Assembly: GCA_023424865.1 (NCBI GenBank)
Contig: JAFADM010000392.1
Location: 1 to 22,755 of the forward strand
Direction of reading: 5' to 3'
DNA length: 22,755 bases
Source of the DNA: Bacillota bacterium
GTDB taxonomy: Bacteria; Bacillota_A; Clostridia; DSM-8532
A program made the translations under genes and the position numbers. The notes below the pieces were generated by a model. It was not told where the DNA came from, made no database searches, and saw nothing but the letters and a program-made list of their open reading frames with translations. Position 1 is the stretch's first letter; each line of letters starts with the position of its first letter. This document shows positions 1-8,293 of the stretch, piece after piece.

Positions 1-163
1 TTTGCAGGATACCTGCCGCCGGGACGGAATCACCATGCTCATCATTACCCATAACTCGGCTCTTGCCCCCATGGCAGACCGGGTAATTAAATTTAAGAGC
101 GGCAAGGTCGTTAGTACCACCCAAAACACAGCGCCCATGCCCATCTCGGAAATTGAATGGTGA
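1..163 (+). CDS. ABC transporter ATP-binding protein, C-terminal fragment (LolD/MacB type)
   Basis: This is the last 53 codons of an open frame entering from the left edge (frame begins at base 2, TGA at 161-163). The fragment contains the H-loop segment LIITHNSALAPMADRVIKF followed by a short basic SGKV turn, typical of the end of LolD/MacB/YknY-type ATPases that power FtsX-family permeases. Walker A, the signature motif and Walker B lie outside the window. The permease start codon follows only four bases after its stop, so the two are almost certainly co-transcribed partners in one complex at the cytoplasmic membrane. The family call is firm for an ABC ATPase; the subfamily rests mainly on the neighbouring permease. 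Confidence 0.85.
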   Translation, partial: LQDTCRRDGITMLIITHNSALAPMADRVIKFKSGKVVSTTQNTAPMPISEIEW

Positions 164-167
164 GCCT

Positions 168-3100
168 ATGAAAGCAGAATACGGAAAAGACATTTTACGA
201 AGCATAAAAAAAGGCGGTAAGCGTTTTTTATCACTTGTGGCCATCACGACTCTGGGCGTAACCATGATGACGTGCATTTATGCTGCCTGCAAGGATGTTT
301 ACTATTCGGCAGACAGGTTTTATGATGCTCAGAATCTTTTTGACATACGTATCCTGTCCACCCTGGGGCTGACGGATGAGGATGTTGCGGCGCTGGAGAA
401 GGTAAACGGTGTAGAGGCGGCCGAGGGAAGCTATTCCGAATCCGTATATACCCTTGTGGATGGGATGCGGAAAACCGCTGAAATGACGGTGCTAAGCCAA
501 AAGGGCCTGAATATGCCCTATGTGGTGGAAGGAAGGCTTCCAGACAAACCCGGAGAAATCGCCGTGACTCAGAATTATCTGAGTGCTTCCGGCAAGACTC
601 TCGGTGAAACCTTAACCATTGAAGAGGATTTGGAGAAGGACGGAGCTGCCGATAACTCCGGGACTTCCGGCGAAGACGATGATACGGAGATATCTCTTGA
701 TGAAGCGGAATCCCCGAATTTTCTCAATACCACGTACACCATTACAGGAACAGTCATTGATCCCAAAAACATCAACAGCACGGAAGACGGTAAAACCTTT
801 CGTTCCTCGGCAGCGGATGATTACAATTTTTACCTTATTGCTGAGGATGTGGACACCAAGGTTTATACATCGGTGTACCTGACCCTCGCCGGAGCGGCCG
901 GGTTTGAATCCTATTCGGAGGAATATGATTCCGCTGTCGGGGCCGTTGTAAGTTCAATTGAAACCGTTATTATGAAGCAGCGGGAAAAGGCCCGGTATGA
1001 CGCCGTGCTGTCCGAGGCAAAAGATAAAATTGACGATGCCCGCAGCGAGATGGAGGAAAAGTTCGCAGAGGCGGACGAAGAGCTAGAAGACGCGCAGACA
1101 GAGCTTGAGGAAGGCCGGCGTAAAATTCTCGACGGGGAAGAGGAGCTTACCGAAAAGGAAAAGGATGCGAAGCAAAAGTTTGCAAGCGCCCGTGATGAAT
1201 TGGAAAGCGGCAAGGCACAGCTTAAATCTGCCCGGGAGGAATTGACTTCAAAGGAAACAGAACTGGAAGCAGGCTGGAAGGCTTTACAAGACGGGGAGCG
1301 GCAGCTGAGCCAGGGGCGGCAGAAGGCCGAAGCGGAGTTTGCCCAGGCCGATAGGCAATTTAGGGAGAAGCGGGAACAATTGGATGCTTCCACAGGTACT
1401 CTTTCCGCACAAGTGGAACAGTTGAAGGGCGTGTTTGGCGGCAATTGGCCCCAGACTCAGTTCGACGACCTTGCGGAAGCAGCTTCGGTACGGATGTATG
1501 AGCTTATTCTGGCGGATCCGTCCACCGAGCCCGATCCCGCCGCAGTTGGGTTAGCCACGGTGGAAGAACAAAACAAGCTTGCGGCAGCCATTTTGGCAAG
1601 CCAGTCTCCCGGTGCCGCAATGACTCAGGAATGCATTCAGGCAGCACTGGGCCTGGGCATGCTTAATGGAAGCAGACAGGCGCTGGACGTTAATGAAACG
1701 GCGTATAAGGCCCAAAAAGATGCCGCCTTGAAGGAGCTTTCTGAAAATGAAGCCGAGCTGGCGGAAAATAGGCTCCTGTTGGAAAACGCCCGGAAGCAGC
1801 TTGCCGAGGGAAAAGCCGAGCTTGAAAGACGCACTGCTCAATTGGCCGAGGGCGAAAAGGAGCTTGTGCTGAATGAAAAGGATGCCGGACTGCAATTTTC
1901 CGATGCCCGGCAGGAAATAGAGGAAAACAGGACGAAGCTTGACGAAGGCGAGGAAACGCTTACTGAAAACCTGAAGGATTACCGTGAAAAAAGAGCGGAT
2001 GCGGAGCAAAAGCTGGACGAGGCTTATGCCAAGCTGGACGATATTGACGCAGCTCAGTGGTATGTTCAGGACCGCAGCTCTCTGGAGAGCTACTCCGGCA
2101 TGAAGAACGACATGTCCTCCATAGAGACGATTGGCAAGGTATTTCCCTTTATTTTCCTTATTGTGGCTATTCTCATAAGCCTTACCACCATGACCCGCAT
2201 GGTGGAGGAAGAACGGGGCCTTATCGGCACCTATAAGGCACTTGGCCTCAGTGACTGGTCTATTACTATGAAATATCTGGTTTTCGCTTTGCTTGCCTGC
2301 CTGACAGGCGGAATCCTGGGGAATGTGCTGGGCTTTGCGATTCTTCCCGGATACCTGCTGGACATTCTTAAGGCGCTGTATACCCTTCCTTATTTTGTAC
2401 TGAGGTTTGATGCCCTGTACGGTTTAGGGGGTGTCCTGCTTTTCGTTGCAGCCATTGCGGGCGCCACGGTTCATGCCTGCCGGAGCGAGCTACGGCACAT
2501 GCCGGCCTCATTGATGCGGCCAAAAGCTCCCAGAGCGGGTTCCCGGATTTTTCTGGAGCGCATTCCCCTTATATGGAACAATCTTAAGTTTTTGAACAAG
2601 GTGACCGCCCGGAACCTGTTCCGCTATAAAAAGCGCTTGTTTATGACCATTATCGGCATCATGGGCTGCACAACCCTTGTGTTTGTGGGCTTTGCCATCC
2701 GGGATTCGGTAAGGGATCTGCTTCCCAAGCAATACGAGGGTATTTACAAATACGATCTTATGCTGGTTGCCATGCCGGATGACAATGATAAGCTGACAGA
2801 GCTTATGGACAATGAGGAAAATGTGACGGATTACCTCAACGTGCAAATAGAAAATGTGGATGTTATCAACGCCGGGGGAGAATCCTCAGGGGTACAGCTC
2901 ATGGTCATTCCAGACGGCCATTCCCTGGAGGATTATATCCAATTGCCGGACAGAAACGGAGTACCTCTTTCCCTGGGGGAGGACGGCATCCTTATCACCC
3001 AAAACGCCGCAGAGCTTCTCGGGCTTAATCCCGGCGACAGCGTGACCCTGCAAAACCTGAAGCTTGAACGCCGCGAGACGGCGGTAACGGATATTGTCCG

Positions 3101-3710
3101 GAACTATTTGGGCAACTGTGTTTATATGACCGAGGCCCAATATGAGGCACTGTTCGGCGGCTATTCACCCAACGGCGCTCTTGCCCGGCTTTCGGATACC
3201 CTCACCGACCATGGCGCTTATGCCCAGGACTTGCTGGACCATGATTTTCTGGTGACCTCCCTGAGTATTCAGACTCAAAAGGTGGATTTTGCCAAGAATT
3301 TCACAATACTCAATGCGGTTATTTACCTGTTGATTGTCCTGGCGGCAGGGCTGGCGTTTGTGGTGCTGTTCACCCTATCAAATACCAATATCTCCGAAAG
3401 GGTGCGCGAGCTGGCCACAATCAAGGTTCTGGGCTTCTATGACCGGGAGGTTTACACCTATGTGAACAAGGAAATGCTCATCTTTACCGCAATGGGGGTA
3501 TTGGCCGGTCTCCCGGCCGGACGCGCGGTGAGCGAACTGCTGACCACGGTGCTTAAAATGCCCTCCATTTATTTCGCGGTTTATATCCATCCTCTGAGCT
3601 ATCTTATCTCCGGTTTGATTTCCTTTGGCTTTGCCCTGATTGTAAGCTTTATGACCAAGCGCACCCTTGACAGGATCAATATGGTGGAGGCGCTTAAAAG
3701 CGTGGAATAG
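168..3710 (+). CDS. Large FtsX-family ABC transporter permease with long coiled-coil insert
   Basis: The permease has 1180 residues, well above the roughly 400-850 usual for MacB/FtsX-type permeases. I chose ATG 168 because GGTGAG precedes it and it lies just after the ATPase stop; a TTG at 153 would overlap that gene. TM1 is at about residues 20-40. An extracytoplasmic part follows, with an acidic stretch (EDDDTE) and then two heptad-like, Glu/Lys/Ala-rich helical arms at about 270-418 and 508-630, separated by a less regular linker. The first FtsX domain has TM segments near 658-676, 706-727 and 752-768. A second FtsX unit starts with TM near 824-845 and ends with TMs near 1048-1071, 1103-1119 and 1146-1162. 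Such proteins export lipids, peptides or drugs, or transmit force across the membrane. No substrate can be named. It converges on the exporter operon with one base between stops. Confidence 0.9.
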   Translation: MKAEYGKDILRSIKKGGKRFLSLVAITTLGVTMMTCIYAACKDVYYSADRFYDAQNLFDIRILSTLGLTDEDVAALEKVNGVEAAEGSYSESVYTLVDGMRKTAEMTVLSQKGLNMPYVVEGRLPDKPGEIAVTQNYLSASGKTLGETLTIEEDLEKDGAADNSGTSGEDDDTEISLDEAESPNFLNTTYTITGTVIDPKNINSTEDGKTFRSSAADDYNFYLIAEDVDTKVYTSVYLTLAGAAGFESYSEEYDSAVGAVVSSIETVIMKQREKARYDAVLSEAKDKIDDARSEMEEKFAEADEELEDAQTELEEGRRKILDGEEELTEKEKDAKQKFASARDELESGKAQLKSAREELTSKETELEAGWKALQDGERQLSQGRQKAEAEFAQADRQFREKREQLDASTGTLSAQVEQLKGVFGGNWPQTQFDDLAEAASVRMYELILADPSTEPDPAAVGLATVEEQNKLAAAILASQSPGAAMTQECIQAALGLGMLNGSRQALDVNETAYKAQKDAALKELSENEAELAENRLLLENARKQLAEGKAELERRTAQLAEGEKELVLNEKDAGLQFSDARQEIEENRTKLDEGEETLTENLKDYREKRADAEQKLDEAYAKLDDIDAAQWYVQDRSSLESYSGMKNDMSSIETIGKVFPFIFLIVAILISLTTMTRMVEEERGLIGTYKALGLSDWSITMKYLVFALLACLTGGILGNVLGFAILPGYLLDILKALYTLPYFVLRFDALYGLGGVLLFVAAIAGATVHACRSELRHMPASLMRPKAPRAGSRIFLERIPLIWNNLKFLNKVTARNLFRYKKRLFMTIIGIMGCTTLVFVGFAIRDSVRDLLPKQYEGIYKYDLMLVAMPDDNDKLTELMDNEENVTDYLNVQIENVDVINAGGESSGVQLMVIPDGHSLEDYIQLPDRNGVPLSLGEDGILITQNAAELLGLNPGDSVTLQNLKLERRETAVTDIVRNYLGNCVYMTEAQYEALFGGYSPNGALARLSDTLTDHGAYAQDLLDHDFLVTSLSIQTQKVDFAKNFTILNAVIYLLIVLAAGLAFVVLFTLSNTNISERVRELATIKVLGFYDREVYTYVNKEMLIFTAMGVLAGLPAGRAVSELLTTVLKMPSIYFAVYIHPLSYLISGLISFGFALIVSFMTKRTLDRINMVEALKSVE

Positions 3711-3711
3711 C

Positions 3712-5706
3712 TTAATCCAGCTCAAATGCGCCTGTATAAAGCTGATAATACCGGCCCTTTTCAGTGATGAGCTGATCGTGGCTTCCCCGTTCAATGATGC
3801 GCCCGTGGTCCAGAACCATGATTACATCGGCATTTTGAACGGTGGAGAGCCTGTGGGCAATGACAAACACAGTCCTGCCCTTCATAAGCTGATCCATGCC
3901 TTTTTGAACAATGGCTTCGGTTCGGGTGTCAATGGAGGAGGTGGCCTCATCCAGTATCATGACGGGAGGATCCGCAACAGCAGCTCTTGCAATGGAAAGA
4001 AGCTGGCGCTGGCCCTGTGAAAGGCCGCTGCCGTCACCCTCCAGCACTGTGTTGTAGCCCTGGGGCAGCATGCGGATAAAACCGTCGGCATTGGCAAGCC
4101 TTGCGGCAGTGATGCACTCGTCATCCGTTGCATCCGGCTTGGCATAGCGGATATTGTCCATTACGGTTCCCGTAAACAGATTGACATCCTGCAGAACCAC
4201 GCCAAGGGAGCGGCGGAGATCCGCCTTCTTAATCTTGTTGATATTTATGCCGTCATACCGGATTTTTCCGTCCGCAATATCATAAAAGCGGTTGATAAGG
4301 TTTGTGATGGTGGTTTTGCCTGCACCCGTAGCTCCAACAAAAGCTACCTTCTGACCGGGCATGGCGTAGAGGGTGATATTATGGAGAACGGTCTTGTTTT
4401 CCACATAGCCAAAGTCCACGTCAAAAAAGCGAATTTCACCCTTAAGAGGAGTATAGGTAACGGTGCCGTCGCCATGGGGATGCTTCCAGGCCCAGGTTTC
4501 GGTCCGTTCCTCACATTCCTTTATTTCGCCCATTTCGTATTTTGCGTTAACAAGGGTAACATAGCCCGCATCTTCCTCGCTTTGCTCATCCATAAGCTCA
4601 AAAATACGGGATGCTCCTGCCAGGGCCATAATCACCAGATTGAACTGCATGGAAATTTGGCCGATGGGGTTGACAAAGCCTCTGGACAGTGTCAGAAAGG
4701 AGACAATGGTACCAATGGTAAGCTCGTTGATGCCTGTGAGACTGAGGTTTTTTAACCCGGCAATACCCGCCGCACCGCCCATAACGGCCAGCAGCACATA
4801 GAGCAGAAAGCCCATATTGTTTACAATCGGCATCATAATATTGCCGTATTTGCCGGCTTCGGTGGCGCTGGCGCAAAGCTCCTCATTCTTTATATCAAAG
4901 TCCTTTTGAGCCTGTTCTTCATGGCAGAAAACCTTAACCACCTTTTGTCCGTTGATCATTTCTTCAATAAAGCCGTTCACCTGGCCCAGACTCTGCTGCT
5001 GCTTTATGAAAAAGACGCTGCTGTTTCCCACAAGTGCCTTCAATACCCTGAGCAGGATAAAGACAAACACCACGACAAAAGCGGTAAGGCCCACGCTTAA
5101 ATAAAGCATGGAAAAAAAGGCGGACGCTACCATCATAATGGAAGCAAACATCTGGGGAAGGCTCTGGGAGATGGCCTGGCGCAGAGTATCCGTGTCATTG
5201 GTAAACCGGCTCATCAAATCGCCGTGGGTATGGGTGTCAAAGTAGCGTATGGGAAGGGTCTGCATATGGGAAAACATTTTATCACGTATTCTTTTCAGCG
5301 TTCCTTCCCCAATGACGGTCATCATACGGTTATAGAAGAGGGTTGACAGGATACCCACCAGATAAACCACACCGATAACCGAAATCGCCTTAAAAAGCTC
5401 CGTGTACACAGGGTTAGTCTGGCCAACCATAGGGAGGATGTAGTCATCGATAAGAATCCTCAAAAACAGGGAGGAGGAGGCACCTGCTATAGCGCTTACT
5501 ACGATTAAGGCAATTACAAGTATAAGCAGCCCTTTAAAGTCCGTCATATAGCTCAAAAGACGCTTGATGGTGCCCGGCTTGAAGCGCTTCATAGGAGGCT
5601 TCCCGCCCACAGGCCCTTTGCCCTGGCTGCCCTGGGGCATGCTTGCGGTGTTTTCCTTTCCACTGTTATGACTCTTTGCATTAGCTGCGGACGGCTGCTT
5701 GCTCAC
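3712..5706 (-). CDS. ABC exporter half-transporter, permease-ATPase fusion with canonical ATPase motifs (BmrD/YfiC-like)
   Basis: This is the second subunit of a heterodimeric multidrug-type ABC exporter, 664 residues from a GTG start at 5706. That start is favoured over an upstream ATG (5745) because AGGAGGTG sits at 5713-5720 at ideal spacing. A hydrophilic N-terminal extension precedes an exporter-type membrane domain (FNDTDTLRQAISQSLP region) and a nucleotide-binding domain. Walker A is GATGAGKTT (K464), the signature is LSQGQ (562-566) in place of LSGGQ, Walker B is VMILDEATSS with catalytic Glu587, and the switch His is H618. The altered signature would face the degenerate Walker site of the partner, as expected for asymmetric exporters of the BmrCD/TM287-288 type. 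It overlaps the upstream gene by 26 bases, which suggests translational coupling. The substrate is unknown; drug or peptide efflux is usual for the family. Confidence 0.92.
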   Translation of the reverse strand: MSKQPSAANAKSHNSGKENTASMPQGSQGKGPVGGKPPMKRFKPGTIKRLLSYMTDFKGLLILVIALIVVSAIAGASSSLFLRILIDDYILPMVGQTNPVYTELFKAISVIGVVYLVGILSTLFYNRMMTVIGEGTLKRIRDKMFSHMQTLPIRYFDTHTHGDLMSRFTNDTDTLRQAISQSLPQMFASIMMVASAFFSMLYLSVGLTAFVVVFVFILLRVLKALVGNSSVFFIKQQQSLGQVNGFIEEMINGQKVVKVFCHEEQAQKDFDIKNEELCASATEAGKYGNIMMPIVNNMGFLLYVLLAVMGGAAGIAGLKNLSLTGINELTIGTIVSFLTLSRGFVNPIGQISMQFNLVIMALAGASRIFELMDEQSEEDAGYVTLVNAKYEMGEIKECEERTETWAWKHPHGDGTVTYTPLKGEIRFFDVDFGYVENKTVLHNITLYAMPGQKVAFVGATGAGKTTITNLINRFYDIADGKIRYDGININKIKKADLRRSLGVVLQDVNLFTGTVMDNIRYAKPDATDDECITAARLANADGFIRMLPQGYNTVLEGDGSGLSQGQRQLLSIARAAVADPPVMILDEATSSIDTRTEAIVQKGMDQLMKGRTVFVIAHRLSTVQNADVIMVLDHGRIIERGSHDQLITEKGRYYQLYTGAFELD

Positions 5707-7450
5707 TAAGAACACCTCCTTTGTTTTGGGATTCATACACTTCACGATAAATGGAACTGGTTTTTAGTAGCTCGTCATGGGTGCCCATGGCATTAATTGC
5801 GCCGTCATCCAGAACGATAATTTTATCCGCGTCCTGAACCGAGGAAACCCTTTGGGCGATAATGATTTTAGTTGTTTCAGGCATAAATTGCTTCAAACCT
5901 TTACGTATTAATTCGTCCGTTTTGGTATCCACCGCGCTGGTGGAATCGTCCAGAATGAGAATTTTTGGCTTTTTCAGCAGGGCACGGGCTATGCAGAGAC
6001 GCTGCCTCTGACCGCCGGAAACATTGGTGCCTCCCTGCTCAATATGTGTGTCGTAGCCGTCGGAAAATTCCTCGATAAAGCTGTCGGCCTGTGCCAGTCG
6101 GCAGGCATGAGCCATTTCTTCATCGGTGGCGTTTTCGTTGCCCCAACGAAGGTTTTCTTTAATGGTACCCGAGAAAAGAACGTTTTTCTGAAGAACCATG
6201 GCTACCTGATTGCGAAGGGCTTCAATGTCGTAATCACGCACATCCACGCCGCCAACAGTTACCTTTCCCGCGACGGTGTCATAAAGCCGGGGGATAAGCT
6301 GAACGAGACTGGATTTGGAGGAGCCGGTCCCTCCGAGAATGCCCACCGTTTCACCGGAGGCAATGGCAAAATCAATGCTCTTAAGTACAGGCTTTTCCGA
6401 TTTGGCGGCGTAGGCAAAGGTAACATCCTCAAAGGTGATGGAACCGTTCTCAACCCCATGCACCGGGTTGGAGCCGTTTTTAAGGTCGCTTTCCTCGTTG
6501 AGAACCTCCACAATACGTTCGGCGGAAGCCCGGGAAATGATAATCATGACAAAAACCATGGAAAGCATCATAAGGCTCATGAGGATTTGCATGGTATAGG
6601 TAATGAGGCTGGCCAGCTCACCGGTGGTGAGGCCCAGTGCGGGATTGTTGCCGCTCTGGATAATTTCCTTTGCGCCAAACCAGGAAAGCATCAGCATGCT
6701 GGCATAGAGGCAAACCTGCATGAGAGGCATATTATAGGCAAGCTTTTTCCCTGCCTTGGAGAAATCCTGGAAAATGAATTTTGAAATCCCCTGGAATTTA
6801 TGAATCTCATGATCCTCCCGGTTAAAGGATTTCACAACACGTATGCCCCGGAGGTCTTCCTGAACCACATTGTTCAGCTTGTCATAGGTCTTGAACACCC
6901 GTACGAAAACGGGATGCACGCTTGTAATGATATACCACAGGCCCACACCCAAAACCGGAATGACAATGAGAAAGATGAGGGACATCCTGACGCTGATTCT
7001 CATGGAGAACAAAAGCGCAAAAAGAATCATAACAGGAGAGCGCACAGCCAGACGAACCAGCATCTGAAAAGCATTCTGGACATTGGTAACGTCGGTGGTA
7101 AGGCGGGTTATAATACTTGCGCTGGAGAACTTGTCTATATTGGAAAAAGAAAAATTCTGAACATTATGGAACATATCCTTGCGCAGATTTTTTGCAAAAC
7201 CCGCAGAGGCGATGGCAGCGCTGCGCCCGGACAGGAATCCCATGTACATTGAAATAAGGGCAAGAACAACCAGAGCCAGGCCGGCCCAAAGAATATAGGT
7301 CATATTATTCTGGTTTATGCCGTAATCAATTAATCCTGCCATTATTGTAGGAATAACAATTTCAATTATGGATTCGATGGTCACGTAGACCGGCGCAAGA
7401 AGCGTATGCTTTTTATATTCTCTTATACATGACATTAGCTTTCTTATCAT
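5681..7450 (-). CDS. ABC exporter half-transporter with degenerate ATPase site (BmrC/YfiB-like)
   Basis: This is the first subunit of the heterodimeric exporter, 589 residues, with ATG 7450 preceded by AAAGGA. An exporter-type six-helix membrane domain fills the first ~320 residues, including the SSASIITRLTTDVTNVQNAF segment typical of these proteins. The nucleotide-binding domain has Walker A GGTGSSKSS (K379), the Q-loop MVLQKNVLFSGTI and the signature VSGGQ. Walker B reads LILDDSTS: Asp502 replaces the catalytic Glu. The switch residue is Gln533 (IIIAQR) instead of His. This site should bind ATP but hydrolyse it poorly, the known pattern for one half of asymmetric exporters. It is co-transcribed after marR (56-base gap) and overlaps its partner gene. 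Regulation by the MarR protein, with relief by the exported compound, is the likely arrangement. Confidence 0.92.
   Translation of the reverse strand: MIRKLMSCIREYKKHTLLAPVYVTIESIIEIVIPTIMAGLIDYGINQNNMTYILWAGLALVVLALISMYMGFLSGRSAAIASAGFAKNLRKDMFHNVQNFSFSNIDKFSSASIITRLTTDVTNVQNAFQMLVRLAVRSPVMILFALLFSMRISVRMSLIFLIVIPVLGVGLWYIITSVHPVFVRVFKTYDKLNNVVQEDLRGIRVVKSFNREDHEIHKFQGISKFIFQDFSKAGKKLAYNMPLMQVCLYASMLMLSWFGAKEIIQSGNNPALGLTTGELASLITYTMQILMSLMMLSMVFVMIIISRASAERIVEVLNEESDLKNGSNPVHGVENGSITFEDVTFAYAAKSEKPVLKSIDFAIASGETVGILGGTGSSKSSLVQLIPRLYDTVAGKVTVGGVDVRDYDIEALRNQVAMVLQKNVLFSGTIKENLRWGNENATDEEMAHACRLAQADSFIEEFSDGYDTHIEQGGTNVSGGQRQRLCIARALLKKPKILILDDSTSAVDTKTDELIRKGLKQFMPETTKIIIAQRVSSVQDADKIIVLDDGAINAMGTHDELLKTSSIYREVYESQNKGGVLSEQAAVRS
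5713..5720 (-). promoter_or_regulatory. Ribosome binding site deciding a GTG start
   Basis: On the minus strand AGGAGGTG lies 6-8 bases upstream of GTG 5706. It is inside the 3' end of the preceding ABC gene, and it makes the GTG a better start than the ATG at 5745. Confidence 0.75.
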
Positions 7451-7506
7451 ACAATTTCCTTTCGGTCCTTTGGAGTAAACTGATAAAAGGGACTTTTTTA
7501 AAGCTT

Positions 7507-7944
7507 TTAGTAACCGGATATGTTGTTCTTCATTCTTTCAATATAGGAATGCAGAGTTTTAAGCTCTTCCGCTGAAAACCCCTTTACGAGGTTCTGATTC
7601 ATTTTCTCCGCATCCTCCCGCATCAACTCCTCAATTTTCCAGGCTTTTTCCGTGAGCACAATTTTTTTAAGCCGGGCATCCTGTGAAACGGCCTGTCTTT
7701 CGATCAAGCCCTTCTTCTCCATTAAACGAAGCACCTTGGACGTGGTGGAGCGATTGACTGCGAAAAACTCCTCCAAATCCTTTTGGTAGATATCCCGGTC
7801 TGCATTTTTAGCAAGATAGCTTATAATCCAGCCGTTATTGCCGGTGATGGTCTCTATTTCTTTTTTATGGGTGGCAACTTCAAAGTACCGCCGGATAAGA
7901 TGGTTAAGTGTTCTTAGCTCCCATCCGACCCATAATTTTTCCAT
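7507..7944 (-). CDS. MarR-family transcriptional regulator
   Basis: This is a 145-residue winged-helix protein of normal length for MarR. ATG 7944 is preceded by AAAGGA at about nine bases. The DNA-binding core is visible: a helix around NNGWIISYLAKNADRD, the helix-turn-helix in IYQKDLEEFFAVNRSTTSKV, and the wing LRLMEKKGLIERQAVSQDAR, which ends in the usual Asp-x-Arg of the family. The C-terminal helices would form the dimer interface. It is first in an operon with the two exporter genes, and an inverted repeat overlaps its promoter. It therefore probably represses itself and the exporter until a ligand binds. The ligand cannot be predicted. Confidence 0.93.
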   Translation of the reverse strand: MEKLWVGWELRTLNHLIRRYFEVATHKKEIETITGNNGWIISYLAKNADRDIYQKDLEEFFAVNRSTTSKVLRLMEKKGLIERQAVSQDARLKKIVLTEKAWKIEELMREDAEKMNQNLVKGFSAEELKTLHSYIERMKNNISGY

Positions 7945-7981
7945 AACACACGTCCTTTCAACGGCTTAATTAAGAAAGAAT

Positions 7982-8010
7982 ATTATACGGCAAACCGTTA
8001 AAAGCCTAAT
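7982..8010 (-). promoter_or_regulatory. Candidate marR-operon promoter
   Basis: On the minus strand a perfect TATAAT occupies 7987-7982, about 40 bases upstream of the marR start. The best -35 is weak (TTAGGC at 8009-8004, 16-base spacer), so exact limits are uncertain. Confidence 0.5.
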
Positions 8011-8033
8011 TGTTCGACAGGAAACAGTTTGCC
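7989..8033. promoter_or_regulatory. Inverted repeat, candidate MarR operator
   Basis: GGCAAACCGTT (7989-7999) faces AACAGTTTGCC (8023-8033). The arms are complementary at 10 of 11 positions. One arm touches the -10 of the marR promoter and the other lies upstream of its -35, a placement suited to autorepression. The 23-base gap is long for a single MarR dimer, so the arms may be two separate sites. Confidence 0.5.
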
Positions 8034-8145
8034 ATGCAACATTTTACTCGGAAATTTTTTTTCAGTCAATAGTCAATTTTAACGAAACTTGCTTCTCTTT
8101 AACACCAACAAAAGGTCTGAGTTAAAGTGTGATTTTAGCCAAAAT

Positions 8146-8207
8146 AAAAAAATCTGACCGGACAAAATAATATTGCACCTTAACGCTGCCGGTTCCGGAT
8201 TTATAAT
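8146..8207 (+). promoter_or_regulatory. Candidate activator-dependent promoter of the kinase/regulator operon
   Basis: Seven A's (8146-8152) are followed after one base by CTGACCG (8154-8160), then ACCTT (8177-8181) and TATAAT (8202-8207). The -35 region is poor (TTAACG at best, 16-base spacer). The same elements occur in identical register before the permease genes at 11760-11820, which argues for a shared activator site, plausibly the adjacent AraC-type response regulator. Confidence 0.5.
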
Positions 8208-8293
8208 AAAAGATAGCCCGAAACGCGATATCTGTTTTGTGTTATGATAAGGAAACAGGAGCCCGTCACTTAATCCGGGAATGGGAGGAAGGA

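Larger units (their letters stand above)
7945..8293. other. Divergent intergenic regulatory region
   Basis: These 349 bases separate the minus-strand marR operon from the plus-strand kinase operon. The left third holds the marR promoter and an inverted repeat. The right half holds an A-tract/CTGACCG element and a TATAAT for the kinase gene. The segment between about 8040 and 8140 is AT-rich and I see no convincing gene or structured RNA in it. Confidence 0.7.

Noticed and set aside
911..1444. 177-codon Ser-rich open frame antisense to the coiled-coil region
   Set aside because: The Ser/Phe-rich composition is what the complement of Glu/Lys/Ala heptad codons produces. There is no start signal of note.
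1081..2040. Repetitive-looking DNA in the FtsX gene
   Set aside because: The apparent repeats are irregular Glu-Lys-Leu-Ala heptads of a coiled coil, not tandem DNA repeats of fixed length.
8208..8240. TATGAT-like sequence near 8230 as an alternative kinase promoter
   Set aside because: No -35 is present at suitable spacing, whereas the TATAAT at 8202 shares its whole upstream context with the transporter promoter.
7945..8293. Possible small RNA or riboswitch in the divergent intergenic region
   Set aside because: I found no conserved riboswitch pattern or terminator-like hairpin. The sequence is AT-rich and accounted for by two promoters and their sites.
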